From: Peribacillus simplex
GTDB taxonomy: Bacteria > Bacillota > Bacilli > Bacillales > DSM-1321
Direction of reading: 5' to 3'
DNA: 64,000 nt
NCBI RefSeq assembly: GCF_001578185.1
Contig: NZ_CP011008.1
Location: 4,802,001 to 4,866,000, forward strand
A program made the position numbers and the translations under genes. Positions within the stretch are counted from its first letter, which is position 1. Each line of letters opens with the position of its first letter. The notes beneath the pieces were generated by a model that did no database searches, was not told the origin of the DNA, and saw nothing but the letters and a program-made list of their open reading frames with translations. Shown here piece by piece: positions 53,234 through 63,273 of this stretch.

Positions 53234-53983
53234 ATGAATTTGCAAAACATATTGATTTTCGCCCATAGAGGGTCCAAAGGGACGCATCCTGAAAATACCA
53301 TGGCTGCATTTCAAGAGGCGGCAGAAATCGGTGCCGAGGGGATCGAGTTCGATGTCCACCTCAGTTCTGATGGGGAATTGGTCATCATCCATGACGAAAC
53401 ACTTGATCGAACGACCAACCTTACTGGTTATGTAAAAGATCATTCGTCACAAGAGCTGAAGACGGCTGATGCCGGGGGCAAATTCTCCAAGGAATTCCTT
53501 GGGGAGCGGATTCCTTTTTTAATAGAAGTTTTCGACTGGGCCAGGGATAATGCCTTATTGATGAATATCGAAATCAAAACGGATAAACTCGCTTACGAAG
53601 GGATCGAACAGAAGATCATTGATTTAATTCATCAATACCGAATGGAAAATCGGGTGATCCTATCTTCCTTCAACCATCAATCAATTGAAAAAGTGAAGAT
53701 GCTTGCCCCAGAACTTGAACGTGCATTATTGTTCGAAGGGCTTCCTGAAAACTTCGAAGAAATCTTACGCGATAAAAAAGAAGCCGGTTTTCATCCTGAT
53801 AAAAATAGCCTGACTCAAGCAATGAGTGATAAAGCGAAAAAACTTGGATACAAAATCCGCCCTTGGGTCGCCAATGATGAAACGGACATCGTCAAGCTCG
53901 CAGAGATGGATGTCGACGTTATCATGACCGATTTCCCAGAAAAGGCAATCAAGATTTTAAAGGCTTGGCAGTCACATGGCTGA
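53234..53983 (+). CDS. Glycerophosphodiester phosphodiesterase, cytosolic type
   Basis: 249 residues, GDPD TIM barrel. IFAHRGSKGTHPENTMAAF carries the catalytic His-Arg-Gly and the Glu-Asn; GIEFDVHLSSDGELVIIHDETLDRTT holds the metal-binding Glu/Asp and second His. It hydrolyses glycerophosphodiesters to glycerol 3-phosphate and an alcohol. No signal peptide. The start at 53234 lies behind AAAGGGGAAGTG; codons from 53171 are an extension. Divergent from uppP. Confidence 0.9.
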   Translation: MNLQNILIFAHRGSKGTHPENTMAAFQEAAEIGAEGIEFDVHLSSDGELVIIHDETLDRTTNLTGYVKDHSSQELKTADAGGKFSKEFLGERIPFLIEVFDWARDNALLMNIEIKTDKLAYEGIEQKIIDLIHQYRMENRVILSSFNHQSIEKVKMLAPELERALLFEGLPENFEEILRDKKEAGFHPDKNSLTQAMSDKAKKLGYKIRPWVANDETDIVKLAEMDVDVIMTDFPEKAIKILKAWQSHG

Positions 53984-53990
53984 ATAATGC

Positions 53991-54021
53991 GAAAGAGAAG
54001 GAGCGATGCCCCTTCTCTTTC
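53991..54021. terminator. Bidirectional terminator, GDPD/SASP
   Basis: GAAAGAGAAGG/CCTTCTCTTTC stem with a 9-base loop. Confidence 0.85.
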
Positions 54022-54042
54022 AAATCCATATTTATTCAGTTA

Positions 54043-54252
54043 TTAACGAGAAAAGTTTGATCCGCCTAATTGTTGTTCAGCCATTTGAACTAAACGTTTT
54101 GTGATTTCCCCACCAACAGATCCGTTAGCGCGAGAAGTAGTGTCTGCACCTAAGTTTACACCAAATTCACTAGCGATTTCATTCTTCATTTGTTCTAGGG
54201 CTTGCTCTGCACCAGCTACTACTAGTTGATTGCTGTTATTGTTGTTTGCCAT
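54043..54252 (-). CDS. Alpha/beta-type small acid-soluble spore protein
   Basis: 69 residues with both SASP signatures: [19 protein letters not shown], which contains the GPR protease cleavage site, and [20 protein letters not shown]. These proteins coat spore DNA, protect it from UV and heat, and supply amino acids on outgrowth. GGAGGTG precedes the ATG. Expression by sigma-G in the forespore is expected from the family; I could not place a clear -35/-10. Confidence 0.97.
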   Translation of the reverse strand: MANNNNSNQLVVAGAEQALEQMKNEIASEFGVNLGADTTSRANGSVGGEITKRLVQMAEQQLGGSNFSR

Positions 54253-54418
54253 GTGTTTTCACCTCCTACTAATATTAATTAGCATTTTTAGCTTAAATTA
54301 TTATTGCCAATTTATTGAATTATTTTTCTTTACGATTCCTTCAATCTAAAGCTCTTTATCATTAATTTCTTTTTCTGTTCATAAACTGTTAGGAAACTTT
54401 CAGTAGGAGGGAAAAGAT

Positions 54419-55705
54419 TTGCAAATACATGTGGTTAGGCCAGGCCAGACGTTATATGGCATCGCCCAGACGTACAGCGTAACTGTTGATAGGCTCGTGG
54501 AAGCAAATAAGATTCCTAACCCAACCAATCTTGTTACTGGGCAGGCCCTTGTCATTCCAATTGTCGGCAGCTATTATTTCGTTCAACCCGGTGATAGTCT
54601 TTATTCCATTTCCCAAAAGGTTGATGTCCCTTTTCAAGAATTGGCAAAAATAAATGGCATTTCCGAAAATCAAAACTTATCCGTTGGATACCGGCTCTAT
54701 ATTCCAGCACGTAAGAAAAGGACCGCCGAATTCAACGGGTATGTCGAGCCAAGGGGTACAACGGTTGCACCGGCCCTTGAAACGGCTGCAAGGGAAGCTG
54801 GGCCCTATTTAACCTATTTGGCCCCATTCAGCTTCCAGGCGCTTCGTGACGGCTCCTTAAAAGAGCCATTGCTCAATGAATTCCCTGCCATCGCCAGGGA
54901 AAATAAAAATGTCTTGATGATGGTGATCACGAATCAGGAAAAAGACCAATTCAGCGATGAGCTCGGGCAAATCATCTTGACGAACACTTCCGTTCAAAAT
55001 AAGTTCCTGAACAATATCGTTTCAACTGCAAAGAAATATGGATTCCGGGATATCCACTTTGACTTTGAGTTTTTAAGGCCGTCTGATAGAGAAGCTTATA
55101 ATCAATTTCTCCGAAAAGCCAAGGAACGTTTCAAGAAAGAAGGATGGTTCATTTCTACGGCACTTGCCCCCAAAACAAGTGCGGAACAAAAAGGCCGTTG
55201 GTATGAGGCTCATGACTATAAAGCACATGGCGAAATCGTCGACTTCGTTATCATCATGACTTATGAATGGGGGTATAGCGGGGGACCGGCAATGGCTGTA
55301 TCGCCAATTGGATCTGTTCGGGATGTGCTCGAATATGCCGTCACTGAAATTCCTGCCAACAAAATCCTGATGGGGCAAAATCTATATGGCTATGATTGGA
55401 CCCTGCCTTTTGTACAGGGATCCACTGCCAAGGCTGTAAGTCCGCAGCAGGCCATCCAGATTGCAGCTGCCAATAATGTTGCCATCGAGTATGATGAAAC
55501 CGCACAGGCCCCGCATTTCAATTATACGGATATTGAGGATAGGCAGCATGAGGTGTGGTTTGAAGATGCCAGATCCATTCAGGCAAAATTCGATTTAATC
55601 AAGGAATTGAATCTAAGGGGGATGAGTTATTGGAAGCTCGGCCTAGCCTTCCCTCAAAACTGGCTGCTCATCAGTGATAACTTCAACGTACGCAGAAGGG
55701 TCTAA
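54419..55705 (+). CDS. yaaH: LysM-GH18 spore peptidoglycan hydrolase (YaaH/SleL type)
   Basis: 428 residues: LysM 1 (about 2-46), LysM 2 (52-96) and a GH18 barrel (about 105-425) with the catalytic DIHFDFEF motif (Asp215, Glu217). It is the architecture of SleL/YaaH, an N-acetylglucosaminidase that degrades cortex fragments during germination. There is no signal peptide, as in the orthologues. TTG start with AGGAGGG 7 bases upstream. Neighbour to a SASP gene, fitting spore-stage expression. Confidence 0.93.
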   Translation: MQIHVVRPGQTLYGIAQTYSVTVDRLVEANKIPNPTNLVTGQALVIPIVGSYYFVQPGDSLYSISQKVDVPFQELAKINGISENQNLSVGYRLYIPARKKRTAEFNGYVEPRGTTVAPALETAAREAGPYLTYLAPFSFQALRDGSLKEPLLNEFPAIARENKNVLMMVITNQEKDQFSDELGQIILTNTSVQNKFLNNIVSTAKKYGFRDIHFDFEFLRPSDREAYNQFLRKAKERFKKEGWFISTALAPKTSAEQKGRWYEAHDYKAHGEIVDFVIIMTYEWGYSGGPAMAVSPIGSVRDVLEYAVTEIPANKILMGQNLYGYDWTLPFVQGSTAKAVSPQQAIQIAAANNVAIEYDETAQAPHFNYTDIEDRQHEVWFEDARSIQAKFDLIKELNLRGMSYWKLGLAFPQNWLLISDNFNVRRRV

Positions 55706-55811
55706 GAACAGATTGAGCCTATTTATCAAACTTTTGGAATACCGAAGCGCAAACGGACATATAATCCATCATCGAGCATGAAGTCCAGTTCAGGATACGT
55801 GACTCAGCCAT

Positions 55812-55842
55812 AAAAGCCTTCCGACGTTCTGGAAGGCTTTTA
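55812..55842 (+). terminator. Terminator of the yaaH-like gene
   Basis: AAAAGCCTTCC/GGAAGGCTTTT stem with a GACGTTCT loop, about 107 bases after the stop. Confidence 0.85.
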
Positions 55843-55976
55843 TCATTTCCCTGTTATCCGAGTTGCACTTTTTTAGATAATCTACGAAATTCATGATTCA
55901 AAGTTTGTTTGACTGCCTTATGAGCGAAGCCTTTTTTGACCATACTAAAAGGAACAGCTTAAGGGGTGTGAAAAAC

Positions 55977-56969
55977 ATGATTAGATTCGGTCCATACATT
56001 AGCACCGTTCCTAGAATTCCGCGTTTCATCAGATTGCTTTCTACCATCGCATTATTTTTACTCTCCTTCGGGGTATTGATCCACCTTGTGGAGCCGAAAA
56101 GATTCCCTACTTTACTCGATGGCATCTGGTGGGCAATCGTGACTATGTCAACGGTAGGTTACGGAGATTACACGCCTGTGACCAATCTTGGTAAAGTCAT
56201 TGGGATCACCCTCATTTTGTCAGGCGCCGGCCTGATCACCTCTTATTTTGCATACATTGCTAAAATGTCCATTTCCAATGAACAGCAATTTCTAACAGGA
56301 AAGAAAGTATTCAGCGGCGGTGGCCATATTATCATTGTGGGCTGGAATGGCCGTTCCAGGAGAATCATCCAAAACATTCATAATAGAACTCATCATCAAT
56401 CTATTGTCCTTATAGATGATACACTGCAAAAGCACCCGCTACCAAGAACGAATATCCACTTTATCCAAGGAAAAGCTACATTGGATTCCGTTTTGCAAAA
56501 AGCTAATATAAAACAGGCCATACGCGTCCTTATCACCGCTGACCTCAAGCAAGACGAGCTCCATACGGATATGTTCTCGATATTAACGTTACTGGCCGTC
56601 AAAGGCTTGAATCCGCATTTGTATTGTCTAGTGGAAATATTGACGCAAGAACAAAAGGAAAATGCTTTGCGGGCTGGGGCGGACGGTATAGTCGAAACGA
56701 ATAAATTCGCGAGTGAATATATGCAGGATTGCTTATCGAAGGGGATCCTAACGGAAGCCAGAGAACAAAATGAGCTGGATGGATTGAGCCTCAAACAGCT
56801 GCCCATCCAGGATGACTGGGCGGAATTGACGTTCAAACAGCTGAACGTTAAGCTTTTCGATCAAAACATTTTATTGGTCGGCATCATTTCAGGAGGCAAG
56901 ACCTTAATCAAGCCCCCCGGAGATGTAATCATCCATCGTGATGACACTCTAATCATCATTGAAGATTAA
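55977..56969 (+). CDS. yugO: Potassium channel with RCK domain (YugO-like)
   Basis: 330 residues, close to B. subtilis YugO. Two membrane helices flank a pore loop with the K+ filter TVGYGD (59-64); then an RCK/TrkA-N domain starting GGGHIIIVGWNGRSRRI that senses ligand or nucleotide, and a TrkA-C-like end. ATG 55977 has AAGGGGTG 8 bases upstream; codons from 55893 are an extension. In B. subtilis mstX (Mistic) precedes yugO; no such gene is seen here. Its stop overlaps that of convergent yugN. Confidence 0.92.
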   Translation: MIRFGPYISTVPRIPRFIRLLSTIALFLLSFGVLIHLVEPKRFPTLLDGIWWAIVTMSTVGYGDYTPVTNLGKVIGITLILSGAGLITSYFAYIAKMSISNEQQFLTGKKVFSGGGHIIIVGWNGRSRRIIQNIHNRTHHQSIVLIDDTLQKHPLPRTNIHFIQGKATLDSVLQKANIKQAIRVLITADLKQDELHTDMFSILTLLAVKGLNPHLYCLVEILTQEQKENALRAGADGIVETNKFASEYMQDCLSKGILTEAREQNELDGLSLKQLPIQDDWAELTFKQLNVKLFDQNILLVGIISGGKTLIKPPGDVIIHRDDTLIIIED

Positions 56970-57370
56970 TGTAATAAAAGCTTTTCCAAATCATGGACAA
57001 GCGATTTTCCATAAGAGATATAGTTTTCCGGAAATTCGGCATCCGGATTTTCCGGCTCAGCAAACTGATTGAAGGAAGCGGTGAGGTTTCCGATATTTCC
57101 TTCACCGTCAACACCGTCCTCGTATTTATGAGATAACAAAAACGGTTGTAAAAGTTCGACCATTACCCCATCCTGATCGAGTGAACCATCAACCGCCCTG
57201 AAAGGGACACGCAAAAACTGGTACCCATCACTGTCATCCATTTTATAATCAAACGACCCGTTGTCATAGTCCCAGCCTCCGCCTATCACATATCCTTCCG
57301 GCTTTAACTTCGTCTCCAGGTCGAACAAACTGAATGTTTTCCCTTCCAACTCAGAAGAAATTTTAATCAT
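56966..57370 (-). CDS. yugN: YugN-like protein
   Basis: 134-residue soluble acidic protein of the YugN family (EGYVIGGGWDYDNGSFDYKM, FLRVPFRAVDGSLDQDGVMVEL, NQFAEPENPDAEFP). Function unknown; the family is limited to Bacillus relatives. It overlaps the convergent yugO by 4 bases at the stop codons. Position next to yugO and pgi matches B. subtilis, supporting the name. Confidence 0.9.
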   Translation of the reverse strand: MIKISSELEGKTFSLFDLETKLKPEGYVIGGGWDYDNGSFDYKMDDSDGYQFLRVPFRAVDGSLDQDGVMVELLQPFLLSHKYEDGVDGEGNIGNLTASFNQFAEPENPDAEFPENYISYGKSLVHDLEKLLLH

Positions 57371-57512
57371 TGTAAAAAACCTCTTTCGCTATTTTTCTAT
57401 TAGCTTAACCAAAAGGCCTTTAAAAAAACCCCTGGAATGACTCGATTGCACCCTCGGTTCAGGATGGCTTTCTCTCTGATTCCCAAGGTATCCTTACGCT
57501 CTTTTATAAAGT

Positions 57513-57628
57513 TTATTTCAGCTTCAGAGCTTCCTTAATCGCAATTGCTGGATCTGCACCTAGATTGCCGCACTTCCTGTTGCAGCTGCTGGATTTCCTC
57601 CCGCTTTGCTTAAAGCCTTTTCATCCAT
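57513..57628 (-). pseudogene. Possible frameshifted small gene remnant
   Basis: On the minus strand a frame reads MDEKALSKAGGNPAAATGSA then AI-stop; shifting frame gives GADPAIAIKEALKLK-stop. Together they look like one small alanine-rich protein with a lost base. No ribosome site is seen. In B. subtilis yugM occupies this place, but the sequence does not look like it. The rest of 57371-57758 holds nothing recognised. Confidence 0.3.
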
Positions 57629-57758
57629 GAAGAACCGGAACTTGCGGAACCTGTGTAATTGGAATTCATCATTGATGAATTGTGCACACATGAACCCAAA
57701 TTTTTCGGTTTTTCAATGCAAGCATTCGAATATGTTAATTTAACTTTAGAGTTCAATA

Positions 57759-57803
57759 AAAAAGCATGAAGCTGGATGTTATTCCTGCTTCATGCTTTTT
57801 TTA
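57759..57803 (-). terminator. pgi terminator
   Basis: AAAAAAGCATGAAGC/GCTTCATGCTTTTTT perfect stem with a 14-base loop. Confidence 0.92.
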
Positions 57804-59150
57804 TTATAAGCGCTGTTCTAGCTCCGCTTTTTTCTTTTCATAACCTGGCTTGCCTAAAAGCGCAAACATGTTCACCTTATATGCTTCCACTCCAGGCTGA
57901 TCAAATGGATTGACACCTAGTAAGTAACCGCTCATTGCACAAGCTTTCTCGAAGAAATATACAAGGTAGCCAAATGTATAAGCATCAAGCTTAGGAACCG
58001 TTACGATCAGGTTGGGAACGCCACCGTCCGTATGTGCTAAAAGAGTGCCCTCAAATGCTTTATTATTTACGAATTGCACCGTTTCACCTGAAAGGTAATT
58101 CAGGCCATCCAAGTCATTGTCCGCTTCTTCAATTAAAATTTCATGACGGGCCTTTTCCACTTTGATGACTGTTTCAAAAAGATCACGCCGCCCTTCCTGA
58201 ACATATTGCCCTAATGAATGCAGGTCAGTCGAAAAGTTAGCGGATGAAGGGAAAATCCCCTTTTGATCCTTTCCTTCACTCTCTCCAAATAATTGTTTCC
58301 ACCACTCAGAGAAATATTGAAGTCCAGGCTCATAGTTTATCAGCATTTCAATGGTTTTCCCTTTATTGTAAAGGATATTTCGAACCGCTGCATATTGGTA
58401 TGCCTCATTATCAGCTAGCTCGGAAGAACTGTAGTCCAACCTTGCACGCTCGGCTCCCTCCATGATTTGATCGATATCTGCCCCGCTGACCGCAATCGGA
58501 AGCAACCCAACTGCCGTTAAGACAGAGTAACGTCCGCCAACATCATCAGGAATGACGAAAGTTTGGAAACCTTCCTCCGTTGCTACCGTTTTTAATGCGC
58601 CCTTTTCTTTGTCAGTGGTCGCGTAAATTCGGCTTTTAGCTTCTTCAACACCATATTTTTGTTCCAGCAGTTTCCTGAATATCCTGAAGGCCAGTGCTGG
58701 TTCAGTCGTCGTACCGGATTTAGAGATAACATTGATCGAGAAATCCCTGTTTCCCAACAGGTCCATTACGTCTTGCATATATGTAGAGCTTATATTATTA
58801 CCTACAAATAAAATTTGCGGTGTTTTCCTTTTGTCCGTCGGCAAAATGTTATAAAAACTATGTTGAAGCATTTCAACTGCCGCGCGCGCTCCCAGGTATG
58901 ATCCACCGATTCCGATAACCAGTAACACATCTGAATCTTTTTTTATTTTTTCCGCTGCTTTTTTGATCCTCGAGAACTCTTCTTTATCATAATTGGCCGG
59001 TAAATCAAGCCAGCCAAGATATTCATTGCCTGCCCCTGTCTGTTCATGCAGAGAATGGTGGGCCACTTTTACAGCATCCTGTAAATAGGTAATTTCATGC
59101 TCCCCGAAAAACGGTAGGGCTTTTGAATAATCGAAACGAATATGGGCCAT
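57804..59150 (-). CDS. pgi: Glucose-6-phosphate isomerase
   Basis: 448-residue phosphoglucose isomerase, interconverting glucose 6-phosphate and fructose 6-phosphate. [16 protein letters not shown], the sugar-phosphate loop [31 protein letters not shown] and the [14 protein letters not shown] segment are conserved, and length matches B. subtilis Pgi. AAGGAGG precedes the ATG by 6 bases. It is followed by its own terminator. Confidence 0.98.
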   Translation of the reverse strand: MAHIRFDYSKALPFFGEHEITYLQDAVKVAHHSLHEQTGAGNEYLGWLDLPANYDKEEFSRIKKAAEKIKKDSDVLLVIGIGGSYLGARAAVEMLQHSFYNILPTDKRKTPQILFVGNNISSTYMQDVMDLLGNRDFSINVISKSGTTTEPALAFRIFRKLLEQKYGVEEAKSRIYATTDKEKGALKTVATEEGFQTFVIPDDVGGRYSVLTAVGLLPIAVSGADIDQIMEGAERARLDYSSSELADNEAYQYAAVRNILYNKGKTIEMLINYEPGLQYFSEWWKQLFGESEGKDQKGIFPSSANFSTDLHSLGQYVQEGRRDLFETVIKVEKARHEILIEEADNDLDGLNYLSGETVQFVNNKAFEGTLLAHTDGGVPNLIVTVPKLDAYTFGYLVYFFEKACAMSGYLLGVNPFDQPGVEAYKVNMFALLGKPGYEKKKAELEQRL

Positions 59151-59295
59151 TCAAATTCCTCCTTGATTTTTAGTTTCCCTATCACTTTATCTGATGTAAT
59201 TCTCATAATCAAGATATCGGTCAAGTAAATAACGAATTATACGTTCAAAGTAATCTCCCACCTGACAAGGCGGGGGAATGAACATTTCACTTGAA

Positions 59296-60459
59296 TTATA
59301 ATGAAGCCCGTAAAATGGCAAGGACATCTTCACGGTTCAGGATTTTGAATCGCCCAAATCCCCCTCTGCTCATCGCTTTATCAGCCATGACTTCCAATTG
59401 TGAGTCATCGATGCCATAATCCGAAAGATTGGTTGGCGCACCTAAGCTGCTCCAAAACGACCTTAGTCTTTCAATGCCCTCAAGGGCCGCTTCCTCATCC
59501 GTTTTACCTTCCGGATCAACATGGAACACACGGACTGCAACCTGTTTAAAGCGTGCAACATTTTCATGGAGCACATGTTTCATCCAATTTGGAAATAAGA
59601 TGGCCAATCCGCCGGCATGCGGGATGTCATAAACAGCTGAAACGGCATGTTCAATGTTATGCGTTGCCCAATCCCCACTGTAGCCAACCCCAAGCGAACC
59701 ATTCAAAGCAATATTTCCTGCATATAGGATAGTGGCCCGGTGCTCATAATCCTCCAGGTTTTCCAATAGTTTAGGCGCCATTTCAATCACTGTCAGTAAC
59801 AGCGATTCACAAAAACGGTCTTGAAGAGGTGCATGCGTTTCCGGATGGAAGTACGTTTCGAACACATGTGACATCATATCGACCATTCCGTATACAGTCT
59901 GATCTTTCGGTACCGAAAAAGTATTTTCTGGATCCAAAATGGAGAATTGGGGAAATACCAATGGACTTCCCCATCCATATTTCTCTTTCGTTTCCCAGTT
60001 TGTAATGACTGAGCCGGAATTTGCCTCGGAGCCGGTTGCAGCTAAAGTCAGTATCGTTCCAAACGGAAGGGCCTCTTCTACTGATGCCTCCTTAATGACT
60101 AGATCCCATGGATCCCCCTCATATTTAGCACCGGCAGCAATGGCCTTTGTCGCGTCAATGACACTGCCGCCTCCAACCGCAAGGACAAAGTCGATCCCAT
60201 GTTCTTTACAAAGGTCAACACCCTTCCGGACTGTTGAGATGCGCGGATTCGGTTCAACTCCGGAAAGTTCGTGCACCTCTGCATCGATCTCTTTCAAGGC
60301 ATTGATCACTTTTTCATATAAGCCATTTTTCTTTATGCTTCCTCCACCGTATACAAGTAAAACCTTATCACCATATGCAGGAATTTCCGTTTTTAAACTT
60401 TCAAGCTGATCTTTCCCGAAAATTATTTTAGTAGGGTTTTTATAAGTGAAATTCTCCAA
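59296..60459 (-). CDS. yugJ: Iron-containing alcohol dehydrogenase (butanol dehydrogenase, YugJ-like)
   Basis: 387 residues of the Fe-ADH family: [32 protein letters not shown] for NAD(P) binding, and [13 protein letters not shown] plus [22 protein letters not shown] with the iron-binding Asp/His residues. It probably reduces long- or short-chain aldehydes with NAD(P)H. B. subtilis has tandem yugJ and yugK here; only one is present in this genome. It sits between pgi and yuzA as expected. Confidence 0.92.
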   Translation of the reverse strand: MENFTYKNPTKIIFGKDQLESLKTEIPAYGDKVLLVYGGGSIKKNGLYEKVINALKEIDAEVHELSGVEPNPRISTVRKGVDLCKEHGIDFVLAVGGGSVIDATKAIAAGAKYEGDPWDLVIKEASVEEALPFGTILTLAATGSEANSGSVITNWETKEKYGWGSPLVFPQFSILDPENTFSVPKDQTVYGMVDMMSHVFETYFHPETHAPLQDRFCESLLLTVIEMAPKLLENLEDYEHRATILYAGNIALNGSLGVGYSGDWATHNIEHAVSAVYDIPHAGGLAILFPNWMKHVLHENVARFKQVAVRVFHVDPEGKTDEEAALEGIERLRSFWSSLGAPTNLSDYGIDDSQLEVMADKAMSRGGFGRFKILNREDVLAILRASL

Positions 60460-60661
60460 AAGATTTCTCTCCTTAATGCCACAACGGCCTCTAGAAAATT
60501 GCCCACTTGGCCACTGGCAGTTTTTTTCTTTTCTTCATTATGACCAATGTTCCATATAAATACAAAGCATCCGTCCGGAACTTCTGCAAGGATGTATATT
60601 TACATGATGAAAAAGCATGATAAGTAAAGAACTGATTTTTTCAAAAAAAGGAGGCTGTACA

Positions 60662-60895
60662 ATGAGTGGAATACAAAGAATTGCACTTGTTCTTACAATA
60701 ATCGGGGCAATCAACTGGGGATTAATAGGGTTTTTCCAATTTGACTTGGTCGCTTCGATTTTCGGAGGGCAAGATGCTGGAATGGCCCGTATCATTTATG
60801 GATTGGTTGGAATTGCCGGCCTAATTAACCTTGGTCTTCTTTTTAAACCAAGTCCTGAAACTGCCAGTGAACCAGAAACCAAACCGACTCGTTGA
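60662..60895 (+). CDS. yuzA: DUF378 membrane protein YuzA
   Basis: 77 residues with two membrane helices: IQRIALVLTIIGAINWGLIG, then a FFQFDLVASIFGG loop, then IIYGLVGIAGLINLGLLF, the DUF378 pattern, and a hydrophilic tail. Function unknown. AAAGGAGGCTGTACA precedes the ATG at 60662; the frame from 60617 is an extension. Position beside yugJ and yugI matches B. subtilis. Confidence 0.92.
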   Translation: MSGIQRIALVLTIIGAINWGLIGFFQFDLVASIFGGQDAGMARIIYGLVGIAGLINLGLLFKPSPETASEPETKPTR

Positions 60896-60920
60896 AAGGG
60901 ATTTTGTTTAAATTCTATAA

Positions 60921-60966
60921 AAATAAAGCCGGACCATGGATAAAAAACATGGCCCGGCTTTATTTA
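60921..60966. terminator. Terminator of yuzA
   Basis: AAATAAAGCCGG/CCGGCTTTATTT stem extended by CCATG/CATGG around TAAAAAA. Confidence 0.88.
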
Positions 60967-60995
60967 ATTCATTTTCATGAAATCATGAAAATGAC

Positions 60996-61030
60996 AAAAA
61001 AAAACCGACTGATCGATTGATCTGTCGGTT
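60996..61030 (-). terminator. yugI terminator
   Basis: Minus-strand AACCGACAGATC/GATCAGTCGGTT stem (one mismatch) followed by eight or more Ts. A separate perfect ATTTTCATGA/TCATGAAAAT hairpin lies just beyond it. Confidence 0.88.
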
Positions 61031-61037
61031 CACAAAA

Positions 61038-61442
61038 TTATTTTTTGATTAAGTCTTCGCGTTGAGATTGTTCAATCCACTCTTGAAGTTTGTCTTTCAA
61101 TGTATTGAAACCTTCAGTAGATTCGATGTGAGATGTTGCTTTAACAGATGCTTGGCGTTTTTTTGGAGCTTTTTTCGGAGCTTCAGTACGCTCAGGAGCT
61201 TCTTCTGTTGCGCGGATCGATAAGCCGATTTTTCCAGCAGCTGAATCGATTGATAGCACTTTAACTTTTACTTCATCGTTCACTTTTAAATGTTCGTTGA
61301 TATCTTTAACGAATCCGTGAGTAATTTCAGAAATATGAACTAAACCTTGAGTTGATTCATCTAAAGCAACAAAAGCACCGTATGGTTGAATACCAGTTAC
61401 TTTACCAGTAACTACCGCACCAATTTCGAATTTTTCAGACAT
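61038..61442 (-). CDS. yugI: S1-domain RNA-binding protein YugI (general stress protein 13)
   Basis: 134 residues: one S1 domain (about 5-77: GAVVTGKVTGIQPYGAFVAL, QGLVHISEITHGFVKDINEH, VKVKVLSIDSAAGKIGLSIR)  followed by a basic, proline-rich linker and a helical end. Members associate with the ribosome. In B. subtilis it is general stress protein 13. GAGTG-type ribosome site before the ATG. Gene order with yuzA matches B. subtilis. Confidence 0.94.
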   Translation of the reverse strand: MSEKFEIGAVVTGKVTGIQPYGAFVALDESTQGLVHISEITHGFVKDINEHLKVNDEVKVKVLSIDSAAGKIGLSIRATEEAPERTEAPKKAPKKRQASVKATSHIESTEGFNTLKDKLQEWIEQSQREDLIKK

Positions 61443-61789
61443 GGTAACACTCCTATTTTATATATATTTTTTCGTCTTTTCACGCAATAAAAAATTATAT
61501 CACATAATTGGAAAATAATCAAAGTTAAGTATACCATACTTTTTTAAATTTTACTCATTAAAAATGTTTGTTTTTTGGAAATAATAAATATTATAAGCAC
61601 GTTATTTATAATTTATCCTAAAAATTTGCAAATAACCTCCATTTCCTTAAGATATTTACTCATTTTTCTAAAGATTGTAATATTAAAACACTACCCATTT
61701 CCTCATAATCATAGTAAGATGAGAAAATGTTTTAAAGAAATTATTGTTTACAGCTAGATAATCTTTACATCTAAAGGAGTTTTTCCATC
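61443..61789. other. Intergenic region, promoters only
   Basis: Very AT-rich divergent region between yugI and the NSS transporter. No gene or RNA structure recognised; a TATAAT-like box could not be fixed with a matching -35. Confidence 0.4.
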
Positions 61790-63133
61790 ATGTCAAAACA
61801 AGAACAATGGACTTCAAAACTTGGGTTTATCCTGGCAGCCGCGGGATCCGCTATTGGATTAGGCGCCATCTGGAAGCTCCCATATATGACTGGTGAAAAT
61901 GGTGGAGGGGTCTTTTTCCTGCTCTTCATTTTGTTCACACTGCTTATCGGTGCCCCCATATTAATAGCGGAATTCACAATTGGCCGCAATGCACAGAAAG
62001 ATGCCATTAGCGCATATAAATATATCGCCCCAGGAAAACCTTGGGTTTTGATCGGATATGGCGGTGTCGTCGCTTCCATCATTCTGCTTTCCTTCTTCAG
62101 TGTCGTTGGCGGCTGGATCATCTCCTATTTAGCAAGAAGTTTAACCGGTTCCCTTTCAAACTTAACCCAGACTGAATATGGAAACTTCTTCAATACGATA
62201 ATCAGCAATCCTTATGAAACGGTTATCGCTCAATTATTATTCATGGTTTTAACCATTTGGGTCGTGCAAGGTGGCGTATCCAAAGGAATTGAAAAAGCGA
62301 ATAAATATATGATGCCTTCATTGTTCATTCTTTTCATTATTCTCCTCATCCGTTCCTTGACTCTGGACGGAGCAATGGAGGGTGTAAAATTCTTCTTGAA
62401 GCCGGACTTTTCCGCTTTAACAGGGGAAACGATCCTATTAGCTCTTGGCCAATCCTTCTTTGCACTTAGTGTTGGTGTTTCAGTGATGGTAACCTATGCA
62501 TCCTATTTAAGTAAAAAAGAAGATATAACTAAATCGGCCTTCTCGGTGGTTGGACTGAATATCTTCATTTCCTTGTTAGCAGGTTTAGTCATTTTCCCAG
62601 CTGTTTTCGCACTGGGATTCAGCCCTTCTAGCGGTCCTGGACTAGTATTCGTCGTGTTGCCTGCCGTATTCAATGAAATGGCGCTCGGCGGGATCTTCAT
62701 GGCTATTTTCTTCATATTATTATTATTCGCCACACTTACAACGGCCTTCTCCATTCTCGAAATCGTCGTTGCAGCCATGATCAAAGGTGATACCGCAAAG
62801 CGGAAGAAGGCTTCTTGGATAGCTGGTAGCGTCGTTTTCTTGATTGGAATTCCAAGCGCATTATCATTTGGGGTGCTTTCAGATGTGAAGATTTTCAATT
62901 TATCCATATTCGATTTGGCTGATTATCTGACAAGCAACATCGCACTGCCAGTCGGCGCCTTGTTCATATCCCTTTTCATCGGCTATCAAATGAAAAGGAT
63001 AGAGGTCCAAAAAGAGTTCGAAACTGGCGCAGATTCCGGCCGGTCACTTTTTAAACTTTGGTACTTCCTGATTCGCTACATTGTGCCGATCATGATCATA
63101 CTCGTATTTCTTAACTCAATTAATCTCATTTAG
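61790..63133 (+). CDS. Sodium-dependent transporter, NSS (SNF) family
   Basis: 447 residues, eleven to twelve membrane helices. The start TSKLGFILAAAGSAIGLGAIWKLPYMTGENGGGVFFLLF is the NSS signature, with the sodium-site residues of helix 1. NSS proteins of this bacterial type co-transport amino acids (LeuT, MhsT-like) with sodium; the substrate is not visible. AAAGGAG precedes the ATG. Terminator downstream. Confidence 0.92.
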   Translation: MSKQEQWTSKLGFILAAAGSAIGLGAIWKLPYMTGENGGGVFFLLFILFTLLIGAPILIAEFTIGRNAQKDAISAYKYIAPGKPWVLIGYGGVVASIILLSFFSVVGGWIISYLARSLTGSLSNLTQTEYGNFFNTIISNPYETVIAQLLFMVLTIWVVQGGVSKGIEKANKYMMPSLFILFIILLIRSLTLDGAMEGVKFFLKPDFSALTGETILLALGQSFFALSVGVSVMVTYASYLSKKEDITKSAFSVVGLNIFISLLAGLVIFPAVFALGFSPSSGPGLVFVVLPAVFNEMALGGIFMAIFFILLLFATLTTAFSILEIVVAAMIKGDTAKRKKASWIAGSVVFLIGIPSALSFGVLSDVKIFNLSIFDLADYLTSNIALPVGALFISLFIGYQMKRIEVQKEFETGADSGRSLFKLWYFLIRYIVPIMIILVFLNSINLI

Positions 63134-63139
63134 TAATCC

Positions 63140-63179
63140 AAAATGCCGTTTCGATATTTCTCGAGGCGGCATTTTTTTT
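63140..63179 (+). terminator. Terminator of the NSS transporter gene
   Basis: AAATGCCG.TTCGA pairs with TCGAG.CGGCATTT, followed by eight Ts. Confidence 0.88.
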
Positions 63180-63273
63180 CACAAAACCTACATATTCATT
63201 TGAAATCCTTTAGTTAGAATATGGTAAAATCATTACATAAAGAAAATATTTCCTGAAAAAGGAGTGCCTGACT

